DNA of 64,000 nucleotides from DATKWD01 sp963704815 (GCA_963704815.1 CAVPHU010000001.1:930001-994000); one strand, 5' to 3'. Shown: positions 1 to 8,312, counted from the first letter of the stretch. Program-made: numbers and translations. Notes: generated by a model from the letters alone, not told the origin.

Positions 1-1
1 C

Positions 2-1267
2 GCAGGGTTGCGCGCCCAGGTGCCGGACGTCACCCAATGGCTCTGGGTCGACGACGGTCAGGGGGCATGCCCCGACTGGGCGCGTCCCTACGAGTCTGCC
101 GCCACCCGGGACGTCGGCCGGGTCCGCTCGCCGTGGGGTCGCAGCGGCGACGACCTCTTCCTGCTCTACACCGGCGGGACGACCGGGATGCCCAAGGGTG
201 TGATGTGGCGCCAGGACGACCTCTTCGTCGCCCTCAACGCCGGCGCGCCGCGCAAGCGGCACCTCGGCCAGACGGCCGACCTCGACCTGGTCGTCGAACT
301 GGTCGACTCGCCGGGCATCGTGAACCTCCCCGGTTGCCCGTTGATGCACGGCACCGGTTGCTTCGCCGCCATGACGGCGCTGTCGGTCGGCGGGTCGGTG
401 GTCACCCTCACCGGCCGGTCCTTCGATGCGGTCGAGATGCTCGACACGATCGAGCGCAACAGCGTGAACTCGATCGCCATCGTCGGCGACGCGTTCGCGA
501 AGCCGCTGCTGCGCGCGCTCGACGCCGAGCCGAGGCGTTGGAACCTCGCGACGCTCAAGGTCGTGGTCTCGTCAGGCGTCATCTGGACCGAGTCGACCAA
601 GCAGGGCCTCCTTGCCCATCACCCGAAGATGCTGCTGGTCGACTCGCTCGGATCGTCCGAGGCCATCGGCATGGCCCAGTCGATCTCGACCGCGGACGGG
701 CAGGCGGCCACGGCGACCTTCGAGCTCGGCGACGACACCCAGGTCATCACCGACGACGGCCGGTTCGTCGAGCCCGGATCGGGCGAACGAGGCCGAATCG
801 CCACCCGGGGTCGGACACCCATCGGCTACTACAAGGACGAGGACAAGTCGGCCGGCACCTTCATCGAGATCGACGGGTCGCGCTGGTCGATCCCGGGCGA
901 CTACGCGACCGTCTCGGCCGACGGCACCCTCGAACTGCTCGGCCGCGGCTCGGGGTGCATCAACACCGGCGGCGAGAAGGTGTTCCCCGAAGAGGTCGAG
1001 GAGGTGTTGAAGGAGCTCGACTCGGTGGCCGACGCCGTGGTCGTCGGCGTTCCCGACGACAAGTTCGGTGAAGCCATCACCGCCCTCGTCGAGTCGACGG
1101 GCTCGTCGGTCGACGAAGCCGCGCTGATCGACCACGTGAAGCACCGCCTCGCGCACTACAAGGCCCCAAAACACGTCATCGAGGTGGCCACGGTCGGACG
1201 GGCCGCCAACGGCAAGGTCGACTACAAGCGCCACAAGGCCCACGCCATCGAGACCCTCGCCGACTGA
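2..1267 (+). CDS. Acyl-CoA synthetase, AMP-binding (5' truncated by window edge)
   Basis: Activates a carboxylic acid to its acyl-CoA through an acyl-adenylate. The reading frame is open to the first base, so the true start lies upstream; 421 residues are visible against about 540 for the family, so roughly the first fifth is missing. The ATP-binding P-loop-like motif YTGGTTGMPKG lies at about visible residue 54, the adenylate-forming core GR.S..INTGGEKVFPEEVE at about 313-333, and the C-terminal GKVDYK carries the catalytic lysine. It precedes two short-chain dehydrogenases and resembles FadD-like enzymes of actinobacterial lipid or sterol breakdown. The substrate cannot be told. A hairpin repeat begins right after the stop. 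Confidence 0.9.
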   Translation, partial: AGLRAQVPDVTQWLWVDDGQGACPDWARPYESAATRDVGRVRSPWGRSGDDLFLLYTGGTTGMPKGVMWRQDDLFVALNAGAPRKRHLGQTADLDLVVELVDSPGIVNLPGCPLMHGTGCFAAMTALSVGGSVVTLTGRSFDAVEMLDTIERNSVNSIAIVGDAFAKPLLRALDAEPRRWNLATLKVVVSSGVIWTESTKQGLLAHHPKMLLVDSLGSSEAIGMAQSISTADGQAATATFELGDDTQVITDDGRFVEPGSGERGRIATRGRTPIGYYKDEDKSAGTFIEIDGSRWSIPGDYATVSADGTLELLGRGSGCINTGGEKVFPEEVEEVLKELDSVADAVVVGVPDDKFGEAITALVESTGSSVDEAALIDHVKHRLAHYKAPKHVIEVATVGRAANGKVDYKRHKAHAIETLAD

Positions 1268-1325
1268 GGAGCTGCGCGGACAGGGCCAAGTTTCGCAGCT
1301 CCCCGCCATACCCGTTCCTGTCGCT
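1268..1325 (+). repeat. Dispersed hairpin repeat, copy 1 (terminator-like)
   Basis: Perfect 9-bp inverted repeat GGAGCTGCG (1268-1276) / CGCAGCTCC (1294-1302) with a 17-nt loop, starting directly after the acyl-CoA synthetase stop. Similarity to copies at 20584 and 30867 continues past the hairpin into a pyrimidine-rich tail ending near CCTGTCGCTC. It may act as a terminator. The rest of the gap to 1465 holds no gene that I can see. Confidence 0.6.
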
Positions 1326-1465
1326 CCTTCGTCGCGACGGGCCGCTCGGGCCCCGGCCGAGCACGGCGCCTGCTTCGCGACGGCGCCTGTCCGCTCGACC
1401 TCCGACCCCGATCTCCACAACGAAACGACACGAAGTCGAGGACGCCCACGCACAAGAATCGCGGC

Positions 1466-2011
1466 ATGGCCCACGACGTCGGGTTCCGGCGGCTCACCGA
1501 CGACGACCTGGGCCGACTCCACGAGTGGCTCAATGATCCGGCCGTCGTCGCCTGGTGGGAGGGCGACGACGTCTCGCTGGATGCGGTGATCGCCGACTAC
1601 GGCTCGGAGAGTGACCCTGCGTACGAGCACTGGCTGGCGATGGTCGAGGCCAGGCCGGTCGGGTGGATCCAGTGTTACGCCGCGGTGGAGGCACCAGACG
1701 AGTGCGACGCGTGGTTCGATCTGGGCATCGACCGAACGGCAGCCGGCATCGACTACCTCGTCGCTCCCGAGGCGGGCCGGGGCACGGGACTCGGCTCGGC
1801 GATGATCGCCGCGTTCGTCGACGAGATCGTCTTCGGACGACACCCCGGCTGGACCCAGGTCGCAGCAGGTCCGTTCGAAGCCAACACGCCTTCGTGGCGG
1901 GCCCTCCAGAACGCCCACTTCCGCTTCGTCGGCACCATCGACGACGCCGCCGGTCCGTGCAAGCTGATGGCCAAGGACCGCCCACCCCTGTCGGACGATG
2001 TGGCAGGGTGA
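1466..2011 (+). CDS. GNAT acetyltransferase, AAC(6')-like
   Basis: 181-residue N-acetyltransferase. The N-terminal pattern RLTDDDLGRLHEWLNDPAVVAWW resembles the AAC(6')-Ib/siderophore-acyltransferase branch of GNAT. The acetyl-CoA loop appears as EAGRGTGLGSAM at about residues 94-105, and NTPSWRALQNAHFRFVG supplies the usual final strand. It could acetylate an aminoglycoside or another amine; activity on a drug cannot be inferred from this alone. The stop lies 4 bp before the preferred start of the next SDR gene, which suggests co-transcription. Confidence 0.8.
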   Translation: MAHDVGFRRLTDDDLGRLHEWLNDPAVVAWWEGDDVSLDAVIADYGSESDPAYEHWLAMVEARPVGWIQCYAAVEAPDECDAWFDLGIDRTAAGIDYLVAPEAGRGTGLGSAMIAAFVDEIVFGRHPGWTQVAAGPFEANTPSWRALQNAHFRFVGTIDDAAGPCKLMAKDRPPLSDDVAG

Positions 2012-2015
2012 CCCG

Positions 2016-2831
2016 ATGAGCGCAGACCTCGCAGGAAAGACCGCCATCGTCACGGGCGCATCGTCGGGCATCGGCCGAGCGATCGCCGAACGGCTCGGTG
2101 CCGATGGCGCCCACGTCGTCCTCGGCGGGCGCACGGAGGCCGCGATGGAGGAGGCCGCGACCTCGATCCGAGCTGCGGGCGGCGGAGCCACCGTTCGCAC
2201 GCTCGATGTCCGCCAGCCCGCCGAGGTCCAGGGGCTCGTCGACGCCGCGGTCGCCGAGACCGGGCGTCTCGACGTGATGGTCAACAACGCAGGCGTGTCG
2301 TTCCCCGAACCGATCCTCGAGGCCGACCCCGAGCACTGGCAGACCATGTTCGACACCAACGTGATCGGCCTGCTCGCCGGCTGTCAGGCCGCCGTGAAGG
2401 CGATGCGTGCGTGTGGCGCCGAGGGCCATCTGGTGAACATCAGCTCGATCGCCGCGTTGAACCGAGAGTCAGGTGTCTACGGCTCGACGAAGCACGCCGT
2501 GAACGCCATCACCCAGACCCTTCGACAAGAGCTGATCGACGACCCGATCCAGGTCATCTCGATCATGCCCGGCGCCATCGCCACCAACTTCGCCCGCAAC
2601 TTCGACCCGGCGCTGCTGCAGGGACTCGGTGCGATGGTGGGCGTCGAGATGGACATCGAACAGGGCCAGCGGCTGCCCGACGACGTGATCGACAAGGTGC
2701 AGGAGGCGTTGGCCGAGCAGCTGTGTTCGGCCGACGACGTCGCCGATGCCGTGGCCTTCGCCGTCACCCGGCCCTCCAACGTGCACATCAGCGAGTTGGT
2801 CGTGCGGCCGAACAAGGACCTCCAGCTCTGA
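2016..2831 (+). CDS. Short-chain dehydrogenase/reductase (SDR)
   Basis: 271-residue classical SDR. The NAD(P)-binding TGASSGIG is near residue 16, NNAG near 90, and the catalytic Ser-Tyr-Lys set appears as ISSIAAL...YGSTKHA. The start at 2016 is preferred because it gives the usual short lead before the first beta strand; an ATG at 1998 in the same frame would overlap the GNAT gene. Likely oxidises or reduces a hydroxyl/keto group on a lipid or secondary metabolite; the substrate is unknown. Confidence 0.85.
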   Translation: MSADLAGKTAIVTGASSGIGRAIAERLGADGAHVVLGGRTEAAMEEAATSIRAAGGGATVRTLDVRQPAEVQGLVDAAVAETGRLDVMVNNAGVSFPEPILEADPEHWQTMFDTNVIGLLAGCQAAVKAMRACGAEGHLVNISSIAALNRESGVYGSTKHAVNAITQTLRQELIDDPIQVISIMPGAIATNFARNFDPALLQGLGAMVGVEMDIEQGQRLPDDVIDKVQEALAEQLCSADDVADAVAFAVTRPSNVHISELVVRPNKDLQL

Positions 2832-2887
2832 CGTCCTCCCCCGACGGGTTTTCGCCCGCCTGACCGGGGCTGCCTAGATTCGCCCGC

Positions 2888-3784
2888 ATGGCAGATCTCG
2901 GATTCGACGGCAGAGTTGCGATCATCACGGGCGCGGGCGGTGGCCTGGGCTTCGAGCACGCCAAGGTGCTCGCCAGTCGGGGTGCGCAACTCGTGATCAA
3001 CGACCTCGGAGGCACGGTCGACGGCGAGGGCGGCGACGACTCGGCGGCCAACAAGGCGGCCAAGCAGATCGAGGAGCTGGGCGGCGTCGCCGTCGCCAAC
3101 CACGACTCGGTGGCCACGCCCGAGGGCGGCACGTCGATCGTCGACACCGCGCTCGAGGCGTTCGGTCGCATCGACATCGTCATCAACAACGCCGGCATCC
3201 TGCGCGACAAGGCCTTCCACAACATGACGCCCGACCTGGTGAACCCGGTCCTCGACGTCCACCTGCGCGGCGCCTTCAACGTCACCCAGCCCGCATGGCC
3301 CCACATGCGCGAGCAGGGCTATGGGCGCGTGCTGTGCACGGCTTCGGGCGCCGGCATCTTCGGCAACTTCGGCCAGGCCAACTACGGCGCAGCGAAGATG
3401 GGTCTCGTCGGCTTCACCAACGTGCTCGCCGTCGAGGGCGCCCGGAACAACATCAAGGCCAACGCCATCGCGCCCATCGCCCACACCCGCATGACCGAGG
3501 ACATCCTCGGCGGCGCCGCCGACAAGCTCGGTCCCGAGCACATCTCGCCCGTCGCAGCGTGGTTGGTCCACGAGGACTGCCCGGTGAGCGGCGAGGTCTA
3601 CTCGGTCGCCGGGGGCCGGGTCGCACGCATCTTCATCGGCGAGGCCCAGGGCTACGTCAACACCGACGGGCTCACCGTCGAGGACGTGCGCGACAACTTC
3701 GAGCAGATCCGTGACGAGGAGGGCTACTTCGTGCCGGGCGATCTCAACGAAGAACTCATGACCGCGCTCGGCCAGCTCGGCTGA
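2888..3784 (+). CDS. SDR of the multifunctional beta-oxidation (17-beta-HSD4-like) type
   Basis: 298-residue SDR with the features of the dehydrogenase domain of peroxisomal multifunctional enzyme type 2: ITGAGGGLGFEHA nucleotide loop, NDLGGTVDGEG insertion, NNAGILRD, and NYGAAKMG carrying the catalytic Tyr and Lys. Such proteins act as (R)-3-hydroxyacyl-CoA dehydrogenases in steroid side-chain or fatty-acid breakdown, which fits the adjacent acyl-CoA synthetase. A TAGATT -10 box (2875-2880) ends 7 nt before the ATG, so the transcript is probably leaderless. Confidence 0.85.
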   Translation: MADLGFDGRVAIITGAGGGLGFEHAKVLASRGAQLVINDLGGTVDGEGGDDSAANKAAKQIEELGGVAVANHDSVATPEGGTSIVDTALEAFGRIDIVINNAGILRDKAFHNMTPDLVNPVLDVHLRGAFNVTQPAWPHMREQGYGRVLCTASGAGIFGNFGQANYGAAKMGLVGFTNVLAVEGARNNIKANAIAPIAHTRMTEDILGGAADKLGPEHISPVAAWLVHEDCPVSGEVYSVAGGRVARIFIGEAQGYVNTDGLTVEDVRDNFEQIRDEEGYFVPGDLNEELMTALGQLG

Positions 3785-3833
3785 TGCTCGTGCGTGGGCG
3801 TGTCGGTGCCCCGACCCGGCTACCCGACGAGAC

Positions 3834-4235
3834 CTAGGAGCGGCGGGCGATCCTGACCGCCCAGGCGAACATCGGGAGCTGGAGGGGCAGCCTGGCCCAG
3901 ATGGCCCAACCCTCGGGGTCGGTCGGCACGCCCGTGTCGACCGCCATCTGGACGTTGGCCGGATAGACACCGACCAACAAGAGCAACGTGGACCATGCGC
4001 CCAGCTTCGCCGTGCGGCGGCTCAGCAGCAGCGACCCGACGGCCATCTCTGCGGCACCGCTGGCATAGGTCACGGTTCGAGCCGGGAACGGCATCCACTC
4101 GGGCACGATGTCGTCGTAGAACTCGGGATTGACGAAGTGGGTCACGCCGGCGCCGATCATGAACGCGGCCAGCCCGAAGCGAGACAGCTTCTGCCCGGTG
4201 GTCTCGGCAACGGCGAGTTCGGCGGCATCGTCCAT
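3834..4235 (-). CDS. DoxX-like small membrane protein
   Basis: 133-residue protein with four predicted hydrophobic segments and the DoxX-family pattern FMIGAGVTHFVNPEFYDDIVPEWMPFP near the N-terminus. DoxX-like proteins are small inner-membrane proteins tied in some bacteria to redox or thiol stress; the role here is unknown. It is transcribed divergently from the PLP lyase with only 17 bp between the start codons. Its -10 box TACAGT (4247-4242) lies 6 nt before the ATG and overlaps the -10 of the neighbour. Confidence 0.8.
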   Translation of the reverse strand: MDDAAELAVAETTGQKLSRFGLAAFMIGAGVTHFVNPEFYDDIVPEWMPFPARTVTYASGAAEMAVGSLLLSRRTAKLGAWSTLLLLVGVYPANVQMAVDTGVPTDPEGWAIWARLPLQLPMFAWAVRIARRS

Positions 4236-4240
4236 CGCCG

Positions 4241-4247
4241 TACTGTA
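4241..4247. promoter_or_regulatory. Overlapping divergent -10 boxes
   Basis: The 7-bp string TACTGTA reads TACTGT on the plus strand (4241-4246, 6 nt before ATG 4253) and TACAGT on the minus strand (4247-4242, 6 nt before ATG 4235). Both fit the actinobacterial TANNNT -10 consensus and predict leaderless mRNAs. Each -35 would lie inside the opposite gene, so the two promoters probably cannot fire together. Confidence 0.55.
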
Positions 4248-4252
4248 CGGAC

Positions 4253-5206
4253 ATGGCCGAGCTGCTGACGCTCGACGACATCGAGGCGGCAGCCGCGGTC
4301 ATCGACGGCGTCGTCCACCGCACGCCCGTGCTGCGGTCGGCGTCGCTCGACGGCATCGTCGGCGCCGAGGTGCACCTCAAGTCCGAGCACCTCCAGAAGA
4401 CTGGGTCGTTCAAGGCTCGGGGTGCGACCAACAGGATCACCTCGCTCAGCGAGGCCGAGCAGGCGGCAGGCATCGTCGCCGTCTCGTCGGGCAACCACGC
4501 GGCGGCCGTTGCGTTCACCGCCCGACGGCTCGGGTGTGCCGCCACGATCGTCATGCCCGCCGATGCGCCCGAGCTGAAGATGCGCGCCACCCGCGGCTAC
4601 GGCGCGACCGTCATCACCTACGACCGGGCCTCCGGCGACCGCGAGGCCATCGCCCAGCAGCACATCGCCGACCACGGCGGCACGCTCGTCCATCCGTTCG
4701 AGGATCTGCTCATCATGGCCGGACAGGGCACCGTCGCCCTCGAGTTCCATGATCAGGCCGACCTCGATGTGTTGCTGGTGCCGATGAGCGGCGGCGGGCT
4801 GATGGCCGGGTGTGCCGTGGCGACCACCGGGCTCCGACCCGACTGCCACCTCGTCGGGGTCGAACCCGAAGGCGCGGCCGACTCGTTCGCCTCGCTCGCT
4901 GCGGGGACCCGTCAGCGGGTCGATGCGCCGCACAGCATCGCCGACGGCCTGTTGGTGCCGACGCCGGGCGAGCTGACGTTCGCCATCAACCAGCAGCTGG
5001 TCGACCAGGTGGTCACCGTGAGCGACGATCAGATCGCCCGAGCCATGCGGGTCCTGTTCGAACGCACCAAGCAGGTCGTCGAGCCGAGCGGTGCGGTCGG
5101 CGTCGCTGCGCTCCTCGACGATCACGACGTCGCCGGTCACCGGGTCGGCGTCGTGCTGTCGGGCGGCAACGTCAGCCCCGAGCAGTTCGCCCGCCTCACG
5201 GCCTGA
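4253..5206 (+). CDS. PLP-dependent threonine/serine dehydratase-like lyase
   Basis: 317-residue fold-type II PLP enzyme. The Schiff-base lysine is in the motif GSFKARGATN (about residues 49-58), the phosphate-binding glycine loop is SGGGLMAG (about 181-188), and SSGNHAAAVA binds the cofactor region. It is of catabolic threonine dehydratase / serine racemase / hydroxyaspartate ammonia-lyase size, without the C-terminal ACT domain of biosynthetic IlvA. Substrate choice among Thr, Ser and hydroxyaspartate cannot be decided. It ends 6 bp before the palindromic repeats flanking the IS. Confidence 0.85.
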   Translation: MAELLTLDDIEAAAAVIDGVVHRTPVLRSASLDGIVGAEVHLKSEHLQKTGSFKARGATNRITSLSEAEQAAGIVAVSSGNHAAAVAFTARRLGCAATIVMPADAPELKMRATRGYGATVITYDRASGDREAIAQQHIADHGGTLVHPFEDLLIMAGQGTVALEFHDQADLDVLLVPMSGGGLMAGCAVATTGLRPDCHLVGVEPEGAADSFASLAAGTRQRVDAPHSIADGLLVPTPGELTFAINQQLVDQVVTVSDDQIARAMRVLFERTKQVVEPSGAVGVAALLDDHDVAGHRVGVVLSGGNVSPEQFARLTA

Positions 5207-6168
5207 AACGCGGCAACTTCCCGGCGGAGTGGCCGCAAACCGCACACCCCACCGGGAAGTTGCCGGAGCCACCTGAAACTCCCCGGCGGAGTGGCCGCAA
5301 ACCGCACACCCCACCGGGAAGTTGCGGGAGGGATGGGGGTCAATCGGCCGAGCGCGGCCTGTCGTCGACGCTGGTGGTAGGTCCGTTCGATCCAGGTGAC
5401 GATCTCGATGCGGAGGTCGTCGCGGGTGTCCCAGCGGCGGCGCCGGTCGAGGACGTTCTTCTGGAGCAGGGCGAAGAACGATTCCATCGCGGCGTTGTCG
5501 CCGGCGGAGCCGACCTGGCCCATCGAGCCGACCATGCCGTGCCGGGCCAACGCCCGGTGGACCTTCCTGGCGCGAAATTGCGACCCGCGATCGGAGTGCA
5601 GGATGCAGCCGGCCACGTCACCGCCGCGGCGGGCGACGGCCATCTCGATCGCGGCGACCACGAGCCGGGCCTTCATTCTCGAGTCGAGGGCGTAGCCGAC
5701 GATCCGGTTGGAGAACAGGTCCTTGATGGCGCAGCAGTAGAGCTTGCCTTCGTCGGTCCAATGCTCGGTGAGGTCGGCGACCCACACCACGTTGGGGGCA
5801 TCGGCGGTGAAGTCACGCCGCACCAGGTCGTCGTGTGACGGAGCGCCCGGCTTGGCTCCCTTGCCCCGCTTCGGTTTGCCGAACACCGACCACCACTGGT
5901 TGTCCCGGCAGATCCGCCACACCACCCGATCCGACACGTCGTGATCGACGAGGCGGACTTCGTCGGCGAGGAACCGGTACCCGAACTCCGGGTCATCGAG
6001 GTGGGCGTCGTGGATCGCGTTCGCCAGGTAGGCCTCGTCGAGCTGGGCATCGGTGAAGGGCGACTTCAGCCACCGGTAGTAGGGCTGGCGAGCGAGGTCG
6101 AGTACCCGACACGACACCACGACAGGGATCCCATCGGTGGCGAGCTCACGCACGAGCGGGTACATCAT
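5137..6168 (-). CDS. IS3-family transposase OrfB (rve, DDE)
   Basis: Integrase-core transposase of 343 residues. The catalytic triad is complete: D in WVADLTE, D in HSDRGSQF and E in AAMESFFALLQKN. The protein should end near LGRLTPI, but no stop is met there. The frame runs through two palindromic repeat units and on into DNA antisense to the PLP-lyase gene, adding about 60 unnatural residues. The ATG overlaps the orfA stop as ATGA, and a -1 slippery heptamer precedes it, so an OrfAB fusion is likely. Possibly still active. Confidence 0.85.
   Translation of the reverse strand: MMYPLVRELATDGIPVVVSCRVLDLARQPYYRWLKSPFTDAQLDEAYLANAIHDAHLDDPEFGYRFLADEVRLVDHDVSDRVVWRICRDNQWWSVFGKPKRGKGAKPGAPSHDDLVRRDFTADAPNVVWVADLTEHWTDEGKLYCCAIKDLFSNRIVGYALDSRMKARLVVAAIEMAVARRGGDVAGCILHSDRGSQFRARKVHRALARHGMVGSMGQVGSAGDNAAMESFFALLQKNVLDRRRRWDTRDDLRIEIVTWIERTYHQRRRQAALGRLTPIPPATSRWGVRFAATPPGSFRWLRQLPGGVCGLRPLRREVAAFQAVRRANCSGLTLPPDSTTPTR
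5212..5264. repeat. Palindromic unit 1 at IS left end
   Basis: Perfect 13-bp inverted repeat GGCAACTTCCCGG (5212-5224) / CCGGGAAGTTGCC (5252-5264) around a 27-nt loop. The loop is shared with units 2 and 3. It lies 6 bp after the PLP-lyase stop and could serve as a terminator hairpin. Confidence 0.7.
5269..5325. repeat. Palindromic unit 2 (direct repeat of unit 3)
   Basis: Begins CCACCTGAAACTCCCCGG and then matches the loop and right arm of unit 1. Its left arm is shortened, so the hairpin is weaker. Unit 3 across the IS has the same start and differs in one loop base (A/G) in the part compared. Confidence 0.65.
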
Positions 6169-6467
6169 CCTTTTGGGAGGTTCGCCTGCCCGAGATACGC
6201 GGCTGCTCGGCGCAGCACCTCGTTCTCCTGCTCGAGCAGACGGATCCGCTTCTTCGCCTCGCGCAGCTCGGCCATCTCACTTTGGGCCTCGGGGCCCTGG
6301 CCATCCTTGCGGGCATCGGTCAACCAGTTTCCGAGACACGACTCGGTGATCCCGAAATCGGCAGCGATGTCCTTGATCCGGACACCGTCCTCGCGGTTCA
6401 GCGCGACCCGGACGACCTCGTCCACCTGAAACTCCCCGGCGGAGTGGCCGCGAACCGCACACCCCAC
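6165..6467 (-). CDS. IS3-family transposase OrfA
   Basis: About 100 residues: helix-turn-helix (IKDIAADFGITESCLGNWL) followed by a leucine-zipper-like coiled coil (RLLEQENEVLRRAAAYL), the standard DNA-binding half of IS3 transposases. The first 15-18 residues are encoded inside palindromic unit 3, so the start is uncertain: GTG at 6467, or GTG at 6425 inside VDEVVRV. The stop TGA overlaps the OrfB ATG. Confidence 0.85.
   Translation of the reverse strand: MGCAVRGHSAGEFQVDEVVRVALNREDGVRIKDIAADFGITESCLGNWLTDARKDGQGPEAQSEMAELREAKKRIRLLEQENEVLRRAAAYLGQANLPKG
6171..6177 (-). promoter_or_regulatory. Candidate -1 frameshift heptamer of the IS
   Basis: On the minus strand orfA reads C CCA AAA (6177-6171), an X XXY YYZ heptamer, three codons before its TGA stop. 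Slipping back by one base enters the OrfB frame, as in other IS3 elements that make an OrfAB fusion transposase. AAAGGA right after could also serve as the OrfB ribosome-binding site. Confidence 0.5.
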
Positions 6468-6479
6468 CGGGAAGTTGCC
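6422..6479. repeat. Palindromic unit 3 at IS right end
   Basis: Near-identical direct copy of unit 2 with the full right arm CCGGGAAGTTGCC (6467-6479). It ends 10 bp before the helicase stop and encodes the first residues of OrfA on the minus strand. Confidence 0.65.
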
Positions 6480-6489
6480 GGGAGGCAGC

Positions 6490-8136
6490 TCAGAGGTTGC
6501 GGAGCCAGCTCTCGGCTTCGCTCAGACGCTTGGTCAGCTGATCGATGGTGGCCGCGTCGACCCGACGGACTCCTGACGCCCGGTTGAGGCGGCTGTTGAT
6601 CTCGGCGTGAGCCATCCCGGTCACCTCGACCAGGTGGGCGACCTTGTCGGCGTTGGCCTGCCGCAGATCGGCCTTGCGGTCGAGCACCGACACCCCGACA
6701 CCCTCGCCGCCGGCTGACGACGTGCGAACGGCCACCGCGGGCAACGGCGGCAAGTCGACCACCAGCCCCGGCTCGTCGAATCCGCCGGCACCGATCAGCT
6801 CGCCCTCCTCGGCCTCGCTCTCGTCGTCGTGATCGACCTCGTCGTGATCGGCGCCGTCGGTGCCCGTGACCACCGACGACACGGCCGCAAACAGGCTGAT
6901 CTGCTCCTCGTCGCCGAGCTGATCGAGCAGGTCGTCGCGCTCGGCGTCCTCCCATCGGCGGGCCCGCTTGGCGAGGCTGTGCCGGCGCTGCTGTTCGACC
7001 CGGTCGGCATGGCCGCGGAGCCGCACGTCGTCGGGCACGTACATCCATGCCCGCTGCCGGCGTGACCCCTTGGTCCAACGGACCAGGCGGCCGAGCGCCT
7101 GGCGGAAGAACAGCTCGGTGGTGGTGTTGGTGGCGAACACCCCCACCCGCAGGCGCGGGATGTCGACGCCCTCGCTCACCATCCGGACGGCGACGATCCA
7201 GGGCTCGGTCGAGGCCCCGAAGGCGGCGATCTTGTCGGACGCATCGGGATCGTCGGAGGTCGCCACCGGCGCATGCACCCCGTGCTCGACCCTGAGGATC
7301 CGCGCGATGGCCTTGGCGTGCTCGACGTCCATGGCGATGACCAGCCCGCCGGCGTCGGGCTGCTCGGCTCGGATCTCGGTGAGCTTGCGGTGGGCGTCGG
7401 CGACCACGGTCGGCAGCCACCGGCCGTCGACCGACAACGCCGTCCGCAGACGCTGATTGGCCCGGGCCCGGTCGAGTTCGTCGTCGAAGTCGTGGCTGTG
7501 GAACTGTCCGTCGGGGGCGATCCACTCCATGTGGCCCTTGATCCTGGGGAAGTGCGCCGGCCGCACCACCCCACCGTCGCCCAGCGCGTCGCCGTAGCCG
7601 TACTCGTAGTCGGGCACGGCCTCCTCCCACTCGTAGGTCACGAACGGGATGGGGTTGGTGTCCGATCGAAACGGCGTGCCCGACAGCGACAGACGGCGAT
7701 CGGCCGAGGCGAAGGCCGTGCGCAATCCGTCGCCCCAGGCTCGGTCGTCACCGGCGTGGTGCACCTCGTCGAGCACGACGACGCCGTCGTGCGCCAACGG
7801 GGCGAGGCGCTCGGCCGCCGACGCCACCTGCTGGTAGGTCGTCACGATTCCGTGGAAGTCGTCGGCCAGCCCCGACCCGGGCGACCACGTCGGATCGAGC
7901 GCCAAGCCGAACCCGTGCGCGGCCTGGGCCCACTGGAGCTTGAGATGCTGGGTCGGCGCCACCACCACGATCCGGGCGTGCGGCCGCTGCGCCAGCACGT
8001 GCCGCACGGCCGTCAGCGCGAAGGTCGTCTTGCCGGCGCCGGGCGTGGCGACCGCCAGGAAGTCGCCCTTGAGGTCGGTGGTGAACTTCTCGAGTGCGGC
8101 CTTCTGCCAGGGCCGAAGGCGGACGGTGGTGGGCAT
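6490..8136 (-). CDS. SF2 DEAD/DEAH helicase, RadD-like
   Basis: 548-residue superfamily 2 helicase/ATPase. Walker A TPGAGKTT is at 31-38, Walker B DEVHH at 123-127, motif III SGTPFR at 152-157, and motif VI QALGRLVR near 355. Size and layout resemble E. coli RadD (YejH), which acts in recombination-linked repair, and restriction-type helicases of actinobacteria; no nuclease or methylase partner lies beside it. ATG 8136 is chosen because the protein then starts one strand before the Q-like motif LRPWQ; an upstream in-frame start at 8187 adds an unstructured lead. The C-terminal 120 residues are acidic and then helical. DNA repair is the likely role, by inference. Confidence 0.8.
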   Translation of the reverse strand: MPTTVRLRPWQKAALEKFTTDLKGDFLAVATPGAGKTTFALTAVRHVLAQRPHARIVVVAPTQHLKLQWAQAAHGFGLALDPTWSPGSGLADDFHGIVTTYQQVASAAERLAPLAHDGVVVLDEVHHAGDDRAWGDGLRTAFASADRRLSLSGTPFRSDTNPIPFVTYEWEEAVPDYEYGYGDALGDGGVVRPAHFPRIKGHMEWIAPDGQFHSHDFDDELDRARANQRLRTALSVDGRWLPTVVADAHRKLTEIRAEQPDAGGLVIAMDVEHAKAIARILRVEHGVHAPVATSDDPDASDKIAAFGASTEPWIVAVRMVSEGVDIPRLRVGVFATNTTTELFFRQALGRLVRWTKGSRRQRAWMYVPDDVRLRGHADRVEQQRRHSLAKRARRWEDAERDDLLDQLGDEEQISLFAAVSSVVTGTDGADHDEVDHDDESEAEEGELIGAGGFDEPGLVVDLPPLPAVAVRTSSAGGEGVGVSVLDRKADLRQANADKVAHLVEVTGMAHAEINSRLNRASGVRRVDAATIDQLTKRLSEAESWLRNL

Positions 8137-8312
8137 CGGGAGGCGAGGACGTCCGGGGTCAGGAGGGCTGGCCGGCGATCTTGGCACAGCGCCGGGTCCA
8201 GGTCGCGCACCCTCGGCGGCTCCGGACCGGGTTCGCCGCGTCAGGTTCCCGAGATCGCGAGTGTTGCATTCGCGTCGCGGCGACGTTAGCTTCCGTCACC
8301 CAATTGAAACAT

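Larger units (their letters stand above)
5212..6479 (-). mobile_element. IS3-family insertion sequence
   Basis: About 1.27 kb holding overlapping orfA and orfB on the minus strand. The outermost ends read GGCAACTTCCCGG inward from both sides (5212-5224 and complement of 6467-6479). Each end also carries a whole palindromic unit in direct orientation (5269-5325 and 6422-6479), plus an extra unit at 5212-5264. I see no clear short target duplication outside. It sits between the converging stops of the PLP lyase (5206) and the helicase (6490), so no gene is disrupted. Confidence 0.75.

Noticed and set aside
6490..8136. Helicase as part of a restriction or phage-defence system
   Set aside because: No nuclease, methylase or other defence gene adjoins it; the nearby IS is an insertion into the intergenic space. 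RadD-like repair is more likely.
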